A DNA stretch of 64,000 bases from NCBI RefSeq assembly GCF_029581195.1, contig NZ_CP120737.1, positions 3,387,001-3,451,000 of the forward strand, written 5' to 3'. A program made the position numbers and the translations under genes. A model generated the notes under the pieces. The model did no database searches. It was given only the letters and a program-made list of their open reading frames with translations, and was not told the DNA's origin. Below, one piece after another: positions 14,775-24,175 of this stretch. The DNA is from Solwaraspora sp. WMMD791. Lineage in GTDB: Bacteria; Actinomycetota; Actinomycetes; Mycobacteriales; Micromonosporaceae. Numbering within the stretch: the first letter of the stretch is position 1; every line of letters begins with the position of its first letter.

Positions 14775-16819
14775 GACTTGTCGACCCGGCACGTCTCGGT
14801 CCGGGTCTTCGTGGGGTCGCCGACCGAGGTGGCGGTCAGTTTGATGTAGCCGGTGGAGACCGCGTCCGCGGCGGCGGCGACCGACACCTTCACTGTGGTC
14901 GACTGACCGAACTCGGCGGTGGCCAGCGCGTTGGGCAGTTCCGCGCGCCAGCCGATGCCGGCCGCCCGGGTCGACAGCCGGTAGACGTCGGCGTCGAGGT
15001 ACGCCGAGACGTCCTCCGGGTGCTGCTGACCGCCGGCCGAGAAGTTACCCGTGTTGGTGAGGGTGAACGAGCAGGTCACGCCCCGGTTGGTGGGTTTGCT
15101 GTTCGGGGTGGTCACGGTGCCCCGGGTCAACGCGACGCCGTGGGTGCTCGGGCCGCCGTCGCCGTCGAGGGAGCGCACCGCCACCGTGTACGACAGCACC
15201 CCCGTGCGGTCCCGGCGCAGGTCCAGAATGTAGAAGTGCAGCCGGTTGGCCTCGTCGACGTACTCGAACTCGCTGCCGGAGCCGGTGCCGGCGTGGAACA
15301 ACGCGTCGGACAGCTGCCGGTAGTCGCCCATGGTGATCTTCTGCGGGGTGCCGTCCGGCCGGTAGAAGTCGACCATGTCGATGTCCTGCGGGTTGGCGTC
15401 GACGACCCAGATGAACGGGGCGCTGTCGGCGTTCTTGGTCTTGCTCAGCAGTACCCCGGCGTCCGGGGTGAACGAGTCCGCGCCCATCCGGTCGACGACC
15501 TCGACGGTGTAGTTGTCGAAGTTGCCGCCGTCGCACAGCGGGTCGGTGCTGGTGCTGCAGGCCGGTGAGCGGTCCCGGTCCATGGCGACGTTGATGCCGG
15601 TCAGGCCGTTGCGGCCGGCGTCGACCGCGCGGGCGGTGACGTCGGCGACGACGATCCCGGACGAGGCGAGGGCCTCCCGGGACAGCCGCAGGATGTGTTC
15701 CTCACCGACCAGCCCGATCTTGATCTTGTCGCGGACCATGTGCAGCGACCCCATCGAGCCGCCATTGGTCGGCGGGATCTGCCAGCGGGTGTGCGGGCCA
15801 CCCGGTCCGTTGAACGACCCGCGCGACATCATCCCCCAGATGCCGGTGTACGTGCGGCGCAGCGGCGTGCCGTACGGGTTGTTGTAGTTGTCACCGATGC
15901 TGAGCAGATGGCTCAGCTCGTGTGCGTACACGCCCATCCCGGAGCTCTCCGCCTGGGTGGACGAACCGCCACCGGCGTTCGGCCAGATCGTCGACGCCGC
16001 CTTCCACGAGGTCCACTCGACGTAGCGGGTCCGGGCCCAGTTCGGCAGGTTCGGATCCGGCGGCCCCCAGGCGTCCGGCACGTCCTCTTTGGTCTGGAAC
16101 ATCATCTGGCCGAACTCCTGCCAGGTCGACGACTCGTCCTGACCGGCGGAGAGGATGAAGACCAGTTCGTACGAGTCGGCCACCTCGTCGCCGACCGCCG
16201 CCCGCCAGGCGCCCAACCCGTCGGTACGGATGTTGCGGGCGCACTGCTCGCCACTCGGGCAGGCCCCAGGGTTGAATCCGTTGTCGATGCCGTACTGGTA
16301 GGACTTCGCCGGCAGCTGGTACGGGCCGAAACCGGTCAGGTCCACGCCGTAGCGGCCGTTGGAATCCTGCATCCAGTATTCGTGCAGCGTGTGGCCCTTG
16401 TTCAGGTCGTTCGGGGTGTTCAGGAAGTCGGTGTAGAACTGGGCGACCTGCTCACGCGGGATGTTCGACGCCGTCGCCTGCGGGTTGCCGAAGACCGTCG
16501 ACCGGGGGCGCTGGGTCACCACGAACGGCTGGTCCGGATAGTCCAGAGTGACCAGCGCGATGTCGAAGTTGCGCACCGACCCGGTCACCGTCGGGTCCGA
16601 CCAGTCCCGGCCCGGCACCGCCACCCAGTCGTCCCAGGTCATCGTGTCCGGGTTCTGCCAGTACTGCGGGTCGAGAATCTCGAACGGTCCGCCGCCGCCG
16701 GCCGGGTTGCCCGGCGCGGCGGCAGCGGAGAGCCCGCCGGTCGGCACGATCAGTGCGGTCACGACAGCCGCGCCGAGCACCGCGCGGCGCACCGCGCGTC
16801 TGGTGGACAGTGGGCGCAT
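14771..16819 (-). CDS. Secreted M6 family metalloprotease (immune inhibitor A-like)
   Basis: A 682-residue exported zinc protease. The signal peptide ends near residue 32 (LSAAAAPG). The catalytic motif GVYAHELSHLLSIGDNYN places HELSH at about residues 300-304, with the downstream SRGSFNGPGGPHTRWQIP segment typical of M6 domains. The second half (residues about 380-680) is an accessory region ending in a beta-sandwich with a Cys pair (CSFTLTNTG and TETCRVDKS). M6 proteases of the immune inhibitor A type degrade host or environmental proteins. ATG 16819 follows GAGAGGTG; GTG at 16828 is an alternative. It heads an overlapping operon and diverges from a PucR-type regulator. Confidence 0.88.
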   Translation of the reverse strand: MRPLSTRRAVRRAVLGAAVVTALIVPTGGLSAAAAPGNPAGGGGPFEILDPQYWQNPDTMTWDDWVAVPGRDWSDPTVTGSVRNFDIALVTLDYPDQPFVVTQRPRSTVFGNPQATASNIPREQVAQFYTDFLNTPNDLNKGHTLHEYWMQDSNGRYGVDLTGFGPYQLPAKSYQYGIDNGFNPGACPSGEQCARNIRTDGLGAWRAAVGDEVADSYELVFILSAGQDESSTWQEFGQMMFQTKEDVPDAWGPPDPNLPNWARTRYVEWTSWKAASTIWPNAGGGSSTQAESSGMGVYAHELSHLLSIGDNYNNPYGTPLRRTYTGIWGMMSRGSFNGPGGPHTRWQIPPTNGGSMGSLHMVRDKIKIGLVGEEHILRLSREALASSGIVVADVTARAVDAGRNGLTGINVAMDRDRSPACSTSTDPLCDGGNFDNYTVEVVDRMGADSFTPDAGVLLSKTKNADSAPFIWVVDANPQDIDMVDFYRPDGTPQKITMGDYRQLSDALFHAGTGSGSEFEYVDEANRLHFYILDLRRDRTGVLSYTVAVRSLDGDGGPSTHGVALTRGTVTTPNSKPTNRGVTCSFTLTNTGNFSAGGQQHPEDVSAYLDADVYRLSTRAAGIGWRAELPNALATAEFGQSTTVKVSVAAAADAVSTGYIKLTATSVGDPTKTRTETCRVDKS

Positions 16820-17018
16820 CGCAGTCACCTCTCGCAGCGGGAAGCCGGCCGAGCTCGAATCTAGGAGCCGGGTGACCGACCGGTCACCGTGCAGCTGTCG
16901 CCGAGATGTGTCGATCTCTTCCGACACCTGCCGGAAGCCTGCCGGCGGAGTCTTGCGTCGCGGCCCGGCGCGGCCGAAGGTGGTTACTCGACGGCGGTAC
17001 GGGCACCGCCGCAGGCGG

Positions 17019-18263
17019 GTGCGACGACGGGGGTACGGATTGCAGGCGGATCTGCAGCGCATCGTGGACACCGTCGCTGCCCGGGTCGGCCGACCGGCGT
17101 TGATCGAGGACCGCCGCCAGCGGGTCGTGGTCTACAGCGAACACAGCGGTCCGATGGACGACGTACGCCGCGATTCGATCCTGCGCCGGCACACCGCCGC
17201 CGAGGTCGTCGCCTGGTTCCGCGACATCGGCATCATGACGGCCCGCACGCCGGTCCGTACCCCGGCCTGCCCCGAGCTGGAGCTGCTGCCCCGGGTCTGT
17301 GTCCCGGTGCGGCACCGGGACCTGCTGCTCGGCTTCGTCTGGTTCATCGACGCCGACGGCACCATGTCCGACGCCGACATCGCGACGGCCGTCGAGGCCG
17401 CCGCAGATCTGGCGTTGGCGCTGTACCGCACCAACCTGATCGGCGAGCTGGCCTCGCAGCGGGAAGCCGAAGCCGCCCGTACCCTGCTGTCCGACTCGGC
17501 CGACATCCGCGACGAAGTGGTCCGGTCGCTGCTGTCCGACGGCGTCGTGACCAGCGACGGCCGCAGCACCGCGCTGGTCGCCCAACCGGTACCGGCCCCC
17601 GGCCAGGTCCTCGACGAGACCACCCGGATCGCCCTGGAACAGGCCCTGGTCGCCACCCGGCGGTGGGTCGGCACCCGGGAGGCCCTGCACCTGGTCCGGC
17701 ACGACCACGGGGTGCTGTTGCTGCGCGACGCGCGGCTGACCGGGCGGGGCTCACCGCCGGCGACCGCCACCCAGCTGAGCAGTGCCCTGGCGACCGTCAC
17801 CGACCGGCTCGCCCCGGTGCAGCGGGTCGTCGTCGGACTCGGCCAGCCACGGCCCCGGCTCGCCGACACCGTGCACTCCTACGCGGAGGCGCTGCAGGCC
17901 GCCCGGGTCGGGGTCCGGCTACCGGCACTCGGCCCCGTGGTCGCCTGGGCCAACCTGGGCATCTACCGGCTGTTGTCGCAGCTCGACGAGCATCAGCTGG
18001 ATGTCGCCGGGGTGCATCCCGGGTTGGCGCGGATGTTGCGCGACGACACCCACCAGGTGCTGCTGGAGACCCTGGAGATCTACCTGGACCTGGCGGGCAA
18101 CGCGCACGCCGCCGCCGAGGCGCTGCGCCTGCACCGCACCACGCTCTACTACCGGCTGCAGCGGGTGGAGCAGCTCGCCGACACCGACCTCAAGGACGGC
18201 AACGAACGGCTCTGCCTCCATCTGGCGCTGAAACTGCGCCGGCTGGCCCGGCCGGCCGCCTGA
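17019..18263 (+). CDS. PucR/CdaR family transcriptional regulator
   Basis: A 414-residue regulator. The N-terminal half has a GAF-like sensing region (LQADLQRIVDTVAARVGRPALIEDRRQRVVVYSEH to VPVRHRDLLLGFVWFIDADGTMSDADIATAVEAAADLALALYR). The C-terminal HTH_30 domain is clear: LARMLRDDTHQVLLETLEIYLDLAGNAHAAAEALRLHRTTLYYRLQRVEQLADTDLKDGNERLCLHLALKLRRL. Such proteins control purine, GABA or secreted-enzyme genes. The start is uncertain: GTG 17019 is used here, but TTG 17040 has a better spaced GGGGG site. It diverges from the M6 protease operon with 199 bases between, so it may control that operon. Confidence 0.85.
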   Translation: MRRRGYGLQADLQRIVDTVAARVGRPALIEDRRQRVVVYSEHSGPMDDVRRDSILRRHTAAEVVAWFRDIGIMTARTPVRTPACPELELLPRVCVPVRHRDLLLGFVWFIDADGTMSDADIATAVEAAADLALALYRTNLIGELASQREAEAARTLLSDSADIRDEVVRSLLSDGVVTSDGRSTALVAQPVPAPGQVLDETTRIALEQALVATRRWVGTREALHLVRHDHGVLLLRDARLTGRGSPPATATQLSSALATVTDRLAPVQRVVVGLGQPRPRLADTVHSYAEALQAARVGVRLPALGPVVAWANLGIYRLLSQLDEHQLDVAGVHPGLARMLRDDTHQVLLETLEIYLDLAGNAHAAAEALRLHRTTLYYRLQRVEQLADTDLKDGNERLCLHLALKLRRLARPAA

Positions 18264-18323
18264 CCGGGCCGGGCCAGGCGCCGGGCCAGGCCGGGCCGGG
18301 TGACCTGCCCGCGAATCCGCGCA

Positions 18324-18764
18324 TCACGCGCCGTTCGCTGTGTCCGGTACGGGGCTGAAGGACCAGACGTAGACGACCTGCCCGTCCTCGTCGGCACCGC
18401 CGGCCCGGCGGTACGTCGCCCGCGCCGGCGCGTTGTCGACGTCGGTGATCACCCACATCCCGAAACAGCCCCGTGTGCGCGCCAGCTCCGCCAGGGCGCC
18501 GACCAGCGCCGTGCCGATCCCCCGACCCTGGTACGCCTCGTCGACGCCCAGTTCGTACAGGAACATCTCGGTGCCCTTGTCCGGGTGGGTCGTCTCCACC
18601 CCGGTGACCATCCCGGCCGGCACCCCGTCGTCGACGTAGGCGACCAGCAGGTGGTGCCGCTCGTCGGCGAGGAAGCGCTCGGTCGCCGCCGGCTGCGGGG
18701 CGTCGTCGAACAGCGCGCCGGCGGCCAGTACCTCCGCCACCGTGGTGACCCGTCGGATCCGCAT
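18324..18764 (-). CDS. GNAT family N-acetyltransferase, aminoglycoside 3-N-acetyltransferase I-like
   Basis: A 146-residue cytoplasmic acetyltransferase. The acetyl-CoA-binding motif is ELGVDEAYQGRGIGTALVGALAELART (residues about 70-97), preceded by TEMFLYELGV and followed by GMWVITDVDNAPARATYRRAGG, the arrangement seen in AAC(3)-I-like proteins. These acetylate aminoglycosides or unrelated amines; chromosomal homologues in actinomycetes are often not resistance enzymes, so the substrate is unknown. The gene converges with the PucR gene across a 60-base GC-rich gap containing repeated CCGGGCC blocks, and lies 31 bases from the end of the propeller gene upstream on the same strand. Confidence 0.85.
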   Translation of the reverse strand: MRIRRVTTVAEVLAAGALFDDAPQPAATERFLADERHHLLVAYVDDGVPAGMVTGVETTHPDKGTEMFLYELGVDEAYQGRGIGTALVGALAELARTRGCFGMWVITDVDNAPARATYRRAGGADEDGQVVYVWSFSPVPDTANGA

Positions 18765-18795
18765 GTCTCTGATTGTGCCGTGCCGGTGGCGGCGG

Positions 18796-21288
18796 TCAGC
18801 CCCACCAGTTGACCGTCAACTGGTCCGGGGCGAGGCTGTTCGTGGCCCGTGGCGTCCAGTAGAAGACGTACGGCCGCTGTGGGCCGATGCCGGCGTCGGT
18901 GATCGCGACCGCCGACCCGCAGCCCGGCTGACCGGGTACGGCCCGGGTGCCGTCCTGGTTCGACCAGGTCCACCGGCTGTCGGCGACGTACCAGTTCGCC
19001 GAGATCGGCCCGCCGATCTTCATGTGGTCGCAGACGAAGACGTACGGCCGCGGGTCGGCACCGGGCCGATCCGCGACGGTGAGCACCCCGGCCGGCGCGG
19101 GCGCGAGGGCCGCCGGCTGCGGCCCCTGGTGGTCGGCCCACAGCCACTGGCCACCGCCGGCGTACGACAGCGCGTAGATTCCGTGCGCCCACTGGCCGAC
19201 GAACACCCAGGGGCGGACCAGCCCGGTGCCGGCGTCGGTGGTGGTGGTCACCCCGAGACCGGTCAGGATGCTGCCCGGGCTCCCCCGGTCGCTCCACGAC
19301 CAGCGGGAGCCGTCCCAGCCGAGCTGCCACACCCGGCGGTGGGGCTCGATCACGAACAGCTGCGGGAACTCGGGCGCGTCCGCCGCGTACCGCATGACCG
19401 CCGCCCCGACCGGCGCCAGCCGGTACGTCGGGTCGGCCAGCGGGTTGCCGTGGTCGGACCACTGCCACCGCAGCCCGGTCCACCAGGCCGACCAGGCGCG
19501 GTGGGCGCCGGCGCCGTCGACGGCGTCGACGAACACGTACGGCCGTTGCGGGGCGCCGGGGCCGTCACGGACGGCCACCACACCGAGCGCGACGGCGACC
19601 TCGGTACCCGGCGGGGCGCCGAGGTCGCTCCACGTCCAGTTGGCCCCGTCCCACCAGCGGCACCAGAGCCGACCGTCGGCGACGACGAACACGTACGGCC
19701 GGGCCGCCGAGTCGGCGCCGTCGCGGACGGTGACCGCGCCGACGGCCGTCACCTCGGTGGCGTCCTGCGGTACGCCGTGCCAGCTCCACCGCCACCGGCC
19801 GTCGACGAGTTCGGTGCCGTACAGCTGCCCGTCGATCAGGTTGAACACGGCCGGTCGTTGCTGCCCGCCCGGCTGGTCGTCGACGGCGAGCGCGCCGACC
19901 AGCTGAGCGGCGCGCGCCTCGGGCACCGGGTTGCCGACCGGCGTGACATGCCACTTCCCGACGACGTCGGCGGGCGCCGCGGTCGGCACCCACCAGCTGA
20001 CCATCAGGTGGCCGACCTGGTCGTCGTCGACGCCCGGTGACCAGTAGTAGACGAAGGGTCGCTGCGGGCCGGACGCCGTGTCGCGGACCGTCGTCGCCGC
20101 GCCGCAGCGCGGCCAACCCGGCAGCGCCTTGGTCCCCGGCAGCTCCGTCCACTGCCAGCGGGTACCGTCCCACCAGTTCGACCGGACCGGGCCGGCCGTG
20201 ATGGCGTCGCAGATGAACAGGTACGGCCGGGAAGCGCTGGTCGGGCTGTCGGTGACGGTGACCGCTCCGGCCGACACCGGCAGCTGCACGTCGTAGTACG
20301 GCAGGTTCTGGTCGGACCAGGTCCACTGCGGCCCGACCGTCGGATACGACAGCGAGTAGAGGCCGTCGACGACGCCGGTGAAGGCGATCGGTGCGACCGT
20401 CGCGCCGGCGGGCGCGGGGACGGTGGTCACGTCGAGCCCGACGGTGGGCTGCGGGCCGGCCGGCCCCACCCCGTGGTCGGTCCACCGCCAACCGCTGCCG
20501 TCCCAGCCGTTGCGCCACACCTCCCCCTCGCCGGTGACGACGAACGCCTGCGGCCACTGCGGGTTCTCCGGGGCCAGCTGGATCAGGCCGACGCCGACAC
20601 CGGTGGTGTACTGCGGGTGGGCCACGTCCGGGGTGCCGAGACCGTCCCACCGCCACCGGGCACCGGTCCACCAGTTCAGCCAGAGCTGCCCGCCGGTGCC
20701 GAGGACGAAGACGTACGGCCGCTGTGCCGCACCCGGGGCGTCCGCGACGGCGACGACCCCGACCCCGCCGGTCACGGCCGCCCCCGGCGGTGCCCCGAGG
20801 CCCGACCAGTTCCAGCTGGCCCCGTCCCACCAGCGACTCCACAGCTGGCCGTCGGCGGTACGGAGGAAGACGTGCGGCCGGGCCGGCGACGCCGGGCTGT
20901 CCCGTACGGTGATCGCGCCGACGCCGCCGGTGATCGGGCTGCCGCCCGGTGGCACACCGAGCGGCACCCAGCCGCGGCCACCGGTGACCAGCGTCAGGTA
21001 GAGCGCACCGTCGACGACGGTGAACACGTACGGCTGCTGTGCCCCGCCGGGGTGGTCGTCGACGGTGACCGCGCCGACCACCTCGGCCTGCCCGACCTTC
21101 GCGGTGGGGGTGCCCAGGTCGGCGACCAGCCACTGACCGTCGGAGACGTCCGACGCACCGGCGGTCGCCGTCGCCGGGTGCGGTGGGGCGGCGAAGGCCA
21201 GCGCGGCGGCCAGCGTCGCGGCGGTGAGGGTGACAGCGGTAGTGGTAGTGGCAGCGGTTCGCCGCTGAGCCCGAAACGGTACGCGCAC
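18796..21288 (-). CDS. Secreted double beta-propeller-like repeat protein (two sets of seven blades)
   Basis: An 830-residue exported protein. A signal peptide of about 45 residues with an AATTTTAVTLTAATLAAALAFAA core precedes two homologous halves (about 47-437 and 438-830). Each half contains seven repeats of about 55 residues. The pattern is W-x-W-x-x-LG, then a Val-rich strand with x-RD-x-P, then xxRPYVFV-xxDG-xLW-xxWWDG. Corresponding repeats match best between halves: both seventh blades have GPQRPFVYYW / GPQRPYVFYW followed by SWW / NWWG. This implies duplication of a whole seven-bladed propeller. It resembles PLL-type lectins and related carbohydrate-binding propellers, but no sugar-binding residues can be assigned. 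GTG 21288 has GAGGGAG nine bases upstream. Confidence 0.8.
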   Translation of the reverse strand: MRVPFRAQRRTAATTTTAVTLTAATLAAALAFAAPPHPATATAGASDVSDGQWLVADLGTPTAKVGQAEVVGAVTVDDHPGGAQQPYVFTVVDGALYLTLVTGGRGWVPLGVPPGGSPITGGVGAITVRDSPASPARPHVFLRTADGQLWSRWWDGASWNWSGLGAPPGAAVTGGVGVVAVADAPGAAQRPYVFVLGTGGQLWLNWWTGARWRWDGLGTPDVAHPQYTTGVGVGLIQLAPENPQWPQAFVVTGEGEVWRNGWDGSGWRWTDHGVGPAGPQPTVGLDVTTVPAPAGATVAPIAFTGVVDGLYSLSYPTVGPQWTWSDQNLPYYDVQLPVSAGAVTVTDSPTSASRPYLFICDAITAGPVRSNWWDGTRWQWTELPGTKALPGWPRCGAATTVRDTASGPQRPFVYYWSPGVDDDQVGHLMVSWWVPTAAPADVVGKWHVTPVGNPVPEARAAQLVGALAVDDQPGGQQRPAVFNLIDGQLYGTELVDGRWRWSWHGVPQDATEVTAVGAVTVRDGADSAARPYVFVVADGRLWCRWWDGANWTWSDLGAPPGTEVAVALGVVAVRDGPGAPQRPYVFVDAVDGAGAHRAWSAWWTGLRWQWSDHGNPLADPTYRLAPVGAAVMRYAADAPEFPQLFVIEPHRRVWQLGWDGSRWSWSDRGSPGSILTGLGVTTTTDAGTGLVRPWVFVGQWAHGIYALSYAGGGQWLWADHQGPQPAALAPAPAGVLTVADRPGADPRPYVFVCDHMKIGGPISANWYVADSRWTWSNQDGTRAVPGQPGCGSAVAITDAGIGPQRPYVFYWTPRATNSLAPDQLTVNWWG

Positions 21289-21434
21289 GACCACCAGCTC
21301 CCTCGGCGGGATCCGCACGAACGAATGAGTCCACAATAGTCGACACATCGACATCCGCGACAGCCGTCGACCGGGTCGATGTTCGCCGGCGAATATCCGC
21401 CCGGCGCCCGGACACCGGGTGGCACGATGGCACC

Positions 21435-22202
21435 ATGGTGACGATCGGCATGCTCGGCGGCATGAGCTGGGAAAGCAGCGCCCACTACTACCGGCTCGCC
21501 AACGAGCTGGTCCGCGACCGCCTGGGTGGGCACCACTCGGCGCGGTGTGTGCTCTACTCGGTCGACTTCGCCGACATCGAGCGCCGGCAGACCGCCGGCG
21601 AGTGGGACGAGGCAGCCGACCTGCTCGCCGACGCGGCCCGGCGGGTCGAGGCGGCCGGTGCCGACCTGCTGCTGCTGTGCACCAACACCATGCACAAGGT
21701 CGCCGACCGGGTCGCCGCCGCGGTCGACATCCCGCTGCTGCACATCGCCGACGTCACCGCCGACGCGGTCCGCGCCCACGGGCTGCACACCGTCGGCCTG
21801 CTCGGCACCGCGTTCACCATGGAGCAGGACTTCCTGCGGAACCGGCTGGCCAGCCACGGACTGACCGTCCTGGTGCCCGACGCCGAGGACCGCAAAATGG
21901 TCCACTCGGTCATCTACGACGAACTGTGCCTCGGGGTGGTCGACGAGTCGTCCCGGGCCAGGTACCTGAAGGTGATCGAGCGGCTGATCGCGGCCGGCGC
22001 GCAGGGCGTGATCCTCGGCTGCACCGAGATCGAGTTGCTGGTCCGCCAGGAGGACACCCCGCTACTGCTGTTCCCGACCACCCGCCTGCACGTCGCAGCC
22101 GCCGTCGACCAGGCGATCGCCGCCGCCGTCACCGAAGATCCGATCGCCGCCGCAGCCCAAGCGTCGGTCGCCGCCGCAGCCGAAGAGTCGGTCGCCGTCT
22201 GA
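21435..22202 (+). CDS. Aspartate/glutamate racemase family protein
   Basis: A 255-residue cytoplasmic racemase of the PLP-independent two-cysteine family. The N-terminus MVTIGMLGGMSWESSAHYYRLANE is typical of the aspartate racemase (YgeA-like) branch. The two catalytic cysteines are in LLLCTNTMHK (near residue 82) and VILGCTEIELL (near residue 195). The phosphate-like loop GLLGTAFTMEQDF is present. The last 30 residues are an Ala-rich extension with repeated PIAAAAQASVAAAAEESVA. It makes D-aspartate or a related D-amino acid for cell wall or metabolite synthesis. A strong hairpin follows the stop. Confidence 0.9.
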   Translation: MVTIGMLGGMSWESSAHYYRLANELVRDRLGGHHSARCVLYSVDFADIERRQTAGEWDEAADLLADAARRVEAAGADLLLLCTNTMHKVADRVAAAVDIPLLHIADVTADAVRAHGLHTVGLLGTAFTMEQDFLRNRLASHGLTVLVPDAEDRKMVHSVIYDELCLGVVDESSRARYLKVIERLIAAGAQGVILGCTEIELLVRQEDTPLLLFPTTRLHVAAAVDQAIAAAVTEDPIAAAAQASVAAAAEESVAV

Positions 22203-22203
22203 G

Positions 22204-22231
22204 CCCCGGCGGGTCGGTCGACCCGCCGGGG
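22204..22231. terminator. Bidirectional terminator hairpin
   Basis: CCCCGGCGGGTC (22204-22215) pairs perfectly with GACCCGCCGGGG (22220-22231) around the loop GGTC. It lies between the convergent racemase and htpG genes and can serve both. Confidence 0.8.
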
Positions 22232-22261
22232 ACCCGACGTGGTGCGGTCAGACAGTGCGGG

Positions 22262-24175
22262 TCAGACGGTCCGGGCCAGCCGGTCGGCGAGCAGCTTGGC
22301 GAACCGGGCCGGGTCGTCCAGTTCGCCGCCCTCGGCCAGCAGGGCGGTGCCGTACAGCAGCTCGGCGGTCTCGACCAGCGCCGGGTCGTCGCCGCGCGCG
22401 TCGTGTGCCTCGCGCAGGCCGGCGACCAGCGGGTGGGTCGGGTTCAGCTCCAGGATCCGCTTGATCTTCGGCCCGTCCTGGCCCATCGCCCGGTACATCC
22501 GCTCCAACGCCGGGGTCATGTCTCCGGCGTCCCCGACCAGGCAGGCCGGCGAGGTGGTCAGCCGGCTGGACAGCCGGACCTCCTTGACGTGGCTGTCGAG
22601 AGTCTTGCCGAGCCAGGTCAGCAGCGACGCGTACGTCTGCTTCTGCTCCTGCCGCTGCGGGTCGGCCTCGGCGGCCTCGTCGTCGCCGTCCAGGTCGACC
22701 TGGCCCTTGGCGATCGAGCGCAGCTTCTTGCCGTCGTAGTCGGCGACCGATTCGACCCACATCTCGTCGATCGGGTCGGTGAGCAGCAGGACCTCGTACC
22801 CCTTGGCCTTGAACGCCTCCATGTGCGGCGAGTTCTCGATCATGGTCCGGGACTCGCCGGTCATGTAGTAGATGTCCTCCTGACCGTCGGGCATCCGCTC
22901 GATGTACCCGGCCAGGGTGGTCAGCTGCTCCGCGTCGTGGGTCGAGGCGAACGACGAGATGTCCAGGATCGCCCGCTGGTTGTCGAAGTCGTTGAGCAGG
23001 CCCTCCTTGACGGCCCGGCCGAGCTGGGTCCAGAAGGTGCGGTAACGGTCGGCGTCGCGCTCCATCAGCTCCTTGAGCGCGGAGAGCACCTTCTTGACCA
23101 GCCGGCGACGGATCAGCTGGATCTGCCGGTCCTGCTGCAGGATCTCCCGGCTGATGTTCAGCGACAGGTCCTGCGCGTCGACGACGCCCTTGATGAAGCG
23201 CAGGTACTCGGGGACCAGCGCCTCACAGTCGTCCATGATGAACACCCGCTTGACGTACAGCTGCACGCCGCGCTTCGAGTCCCGCATGAACAGGTCGTAC
23301 GGTGCCTGCGCCGGCACGAACAGCAGCGCTTCGTACTCGAAGGTGCCTTCGGCCTTCCAGTGGATGATGTCGAGCGGGTCGTTCCAGTCGTGGCTGACGT
23401 GCTTGTAGAACTCCTTGTACTCGTCGTCGGTCACCTCCGAACGCGGCCGCGCCCAGAGCGCCTTCATCGAGTTGAGAGTGACCACCTCGCTGGTGGTCTC
23501 CCCCTCGGCCTCGCCGGGTCGTTCGGTGGTCATCCGGATCGGCCAGGCGATGAAGTCCGAGTACCGCTTGACGATTTCCCGGATCTTCCATTCGTCGGTG
23601 TAGTCGAAAAGCTGGTCCTCGGTGTCCTCCGGTTTGAGGTGCAGAGTGACCGTGGTGCCCTGGGGAGCGTCGTCGACCGCTTCGACGGTGTACGTGCCTT
23701 CGCCGGAGGACTCCCAGCGGGTCGCCGTGGTCTCGCCGGCCCGGCGGGTGGTCAGGGTCACCCGGTCGGCGACCATGAAGGTGGCGTAGAACCCGACCCC
23801 GAACTGCCCGATGAGCTCCTGCGACGCGCTGTCCTTGGATTCCTTGAGTTTGCGCAGCAGCTCGGCGGTGCCGGACTTGGCGATCGTGCCGATCAGGCTG
23901 ACCACCTCGTCACGGGACATGCCGATGCCGTTGTCGCGCACCGTCAGGGTCCGCTGCTCACGGTCGGTTTCGATGTCGATGTGCAGGTCCGAGGTGTCGA
24001 CCTCCAGATCCTTGTCGATCAGCGCCTGCAACCGCAGCTTGTCCAGCGCGTCGGAGGCGTTCGAGATCAACTCACGCAGGAAGATGTCCTTGTTCGAGTA
24101 GATCGAGTGGACCATCAACTGCAGGAGCTGCCGCGCCTCCGCCTGGAATTCGCGCGTCTCAACCCCGGTGCTCAC
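22262..24175 (-). CDS. htpG: Molecular chaperone HtpG (Hsp90 family)
   Basis: A 637-residue cytoplasmic Hsp90 homologue of normal bacterial length. The N-terminal ATPase domain shows REFQAEARQLLQLMVHSIYSNKDIFLRELISNASDALDKLR, VRDNGIGMSRDEVVSLIGTIAKSGT and the lid GQFGVGFYATFMVADRVTL. The middle domain has GVQLYVKRVFIMDD and LPLNISRE-like DLSLNISREILQQ. The C-terminal dimerisation domain ends near TPALERMYRAMGQ. It refolds or holds clients in an ATP-driven cycle. The GTG start overlaps the modC stop (GTGA), and GGAGGG lies just upstream, so it can be translated from the molybdate transport transcript. A heat-shock type promoter directly before it is not evident. Confidence 0.97.
   Translation of the reverse strand: MSTGVETREFQAEARQLLQLMVHSIYSNKDIFLRELISNASDALDKLRLQALIDKDLEVDTSDLHIDIETDREQRTLTVRDNGIGMSRDEVVSLIGTIAKSGTAELLRKLKESKDSASQELIGQFGVGFYATFMVADRVTLTTRRAGETTATRWESSGEGTYTVEAVDDAPQGTTVTLHLKPEDTEDQLFDYTDEWKIREIVKRYSDFIAWPIRMTTERPGEAEGETTSEVVTLNSMKALWARPRSEVTDDEYKEFYKHVSHDWNDPLDIIHWKAEGTFEYEALLFVPAQAPYDLFMRDSKRGVQLYVKRVFIMDDCEALVPEYLRFIKGVVDAQDLSLNISREILQQDRQIQLIRRRLVKKVLSALKELMERDADRYRTFWTQLGRAVKEGLLNDFDNQRAILDISSFASTHDAEQLTTLAGYIERMPDGQEDIYYMTGESRTMIENSPHMEAFKAKGYEVLLLTDPIDEMWVESVADYDGKKLRSIAKGQVDLDGDDEAAEADPQRQEQKQTYASLLTWLGKTLDSHVKEVRLSSRLTTSPACLVGDAGDMTPALERMYRAMGQDGPKIKRILELNPTHPLVAGLREAHDARGDDPALVETAELLYGTALLAEGGELDDPARFAKLLADRLARTV

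Noticed and set aside
18264-18323. Hairpin terminator between PucR and GNAT genes
   Set aside because: Repeated CCGGGCC blocks allow many alternative pairings but no single convincing stem.
18324-18764. Confirmed aminoglycoside resistance gene
   Set aside because: The GNAT motif resembles AAC(3)-I, but sequence alone does not show drug specificity and no resistance context is present.
19565-21463. Second long minus-strand frame within the propeller gene
   Set aside because: It is an Arg/Pro-rich shifted reading of the repeats without signal peptide or ribosome site.
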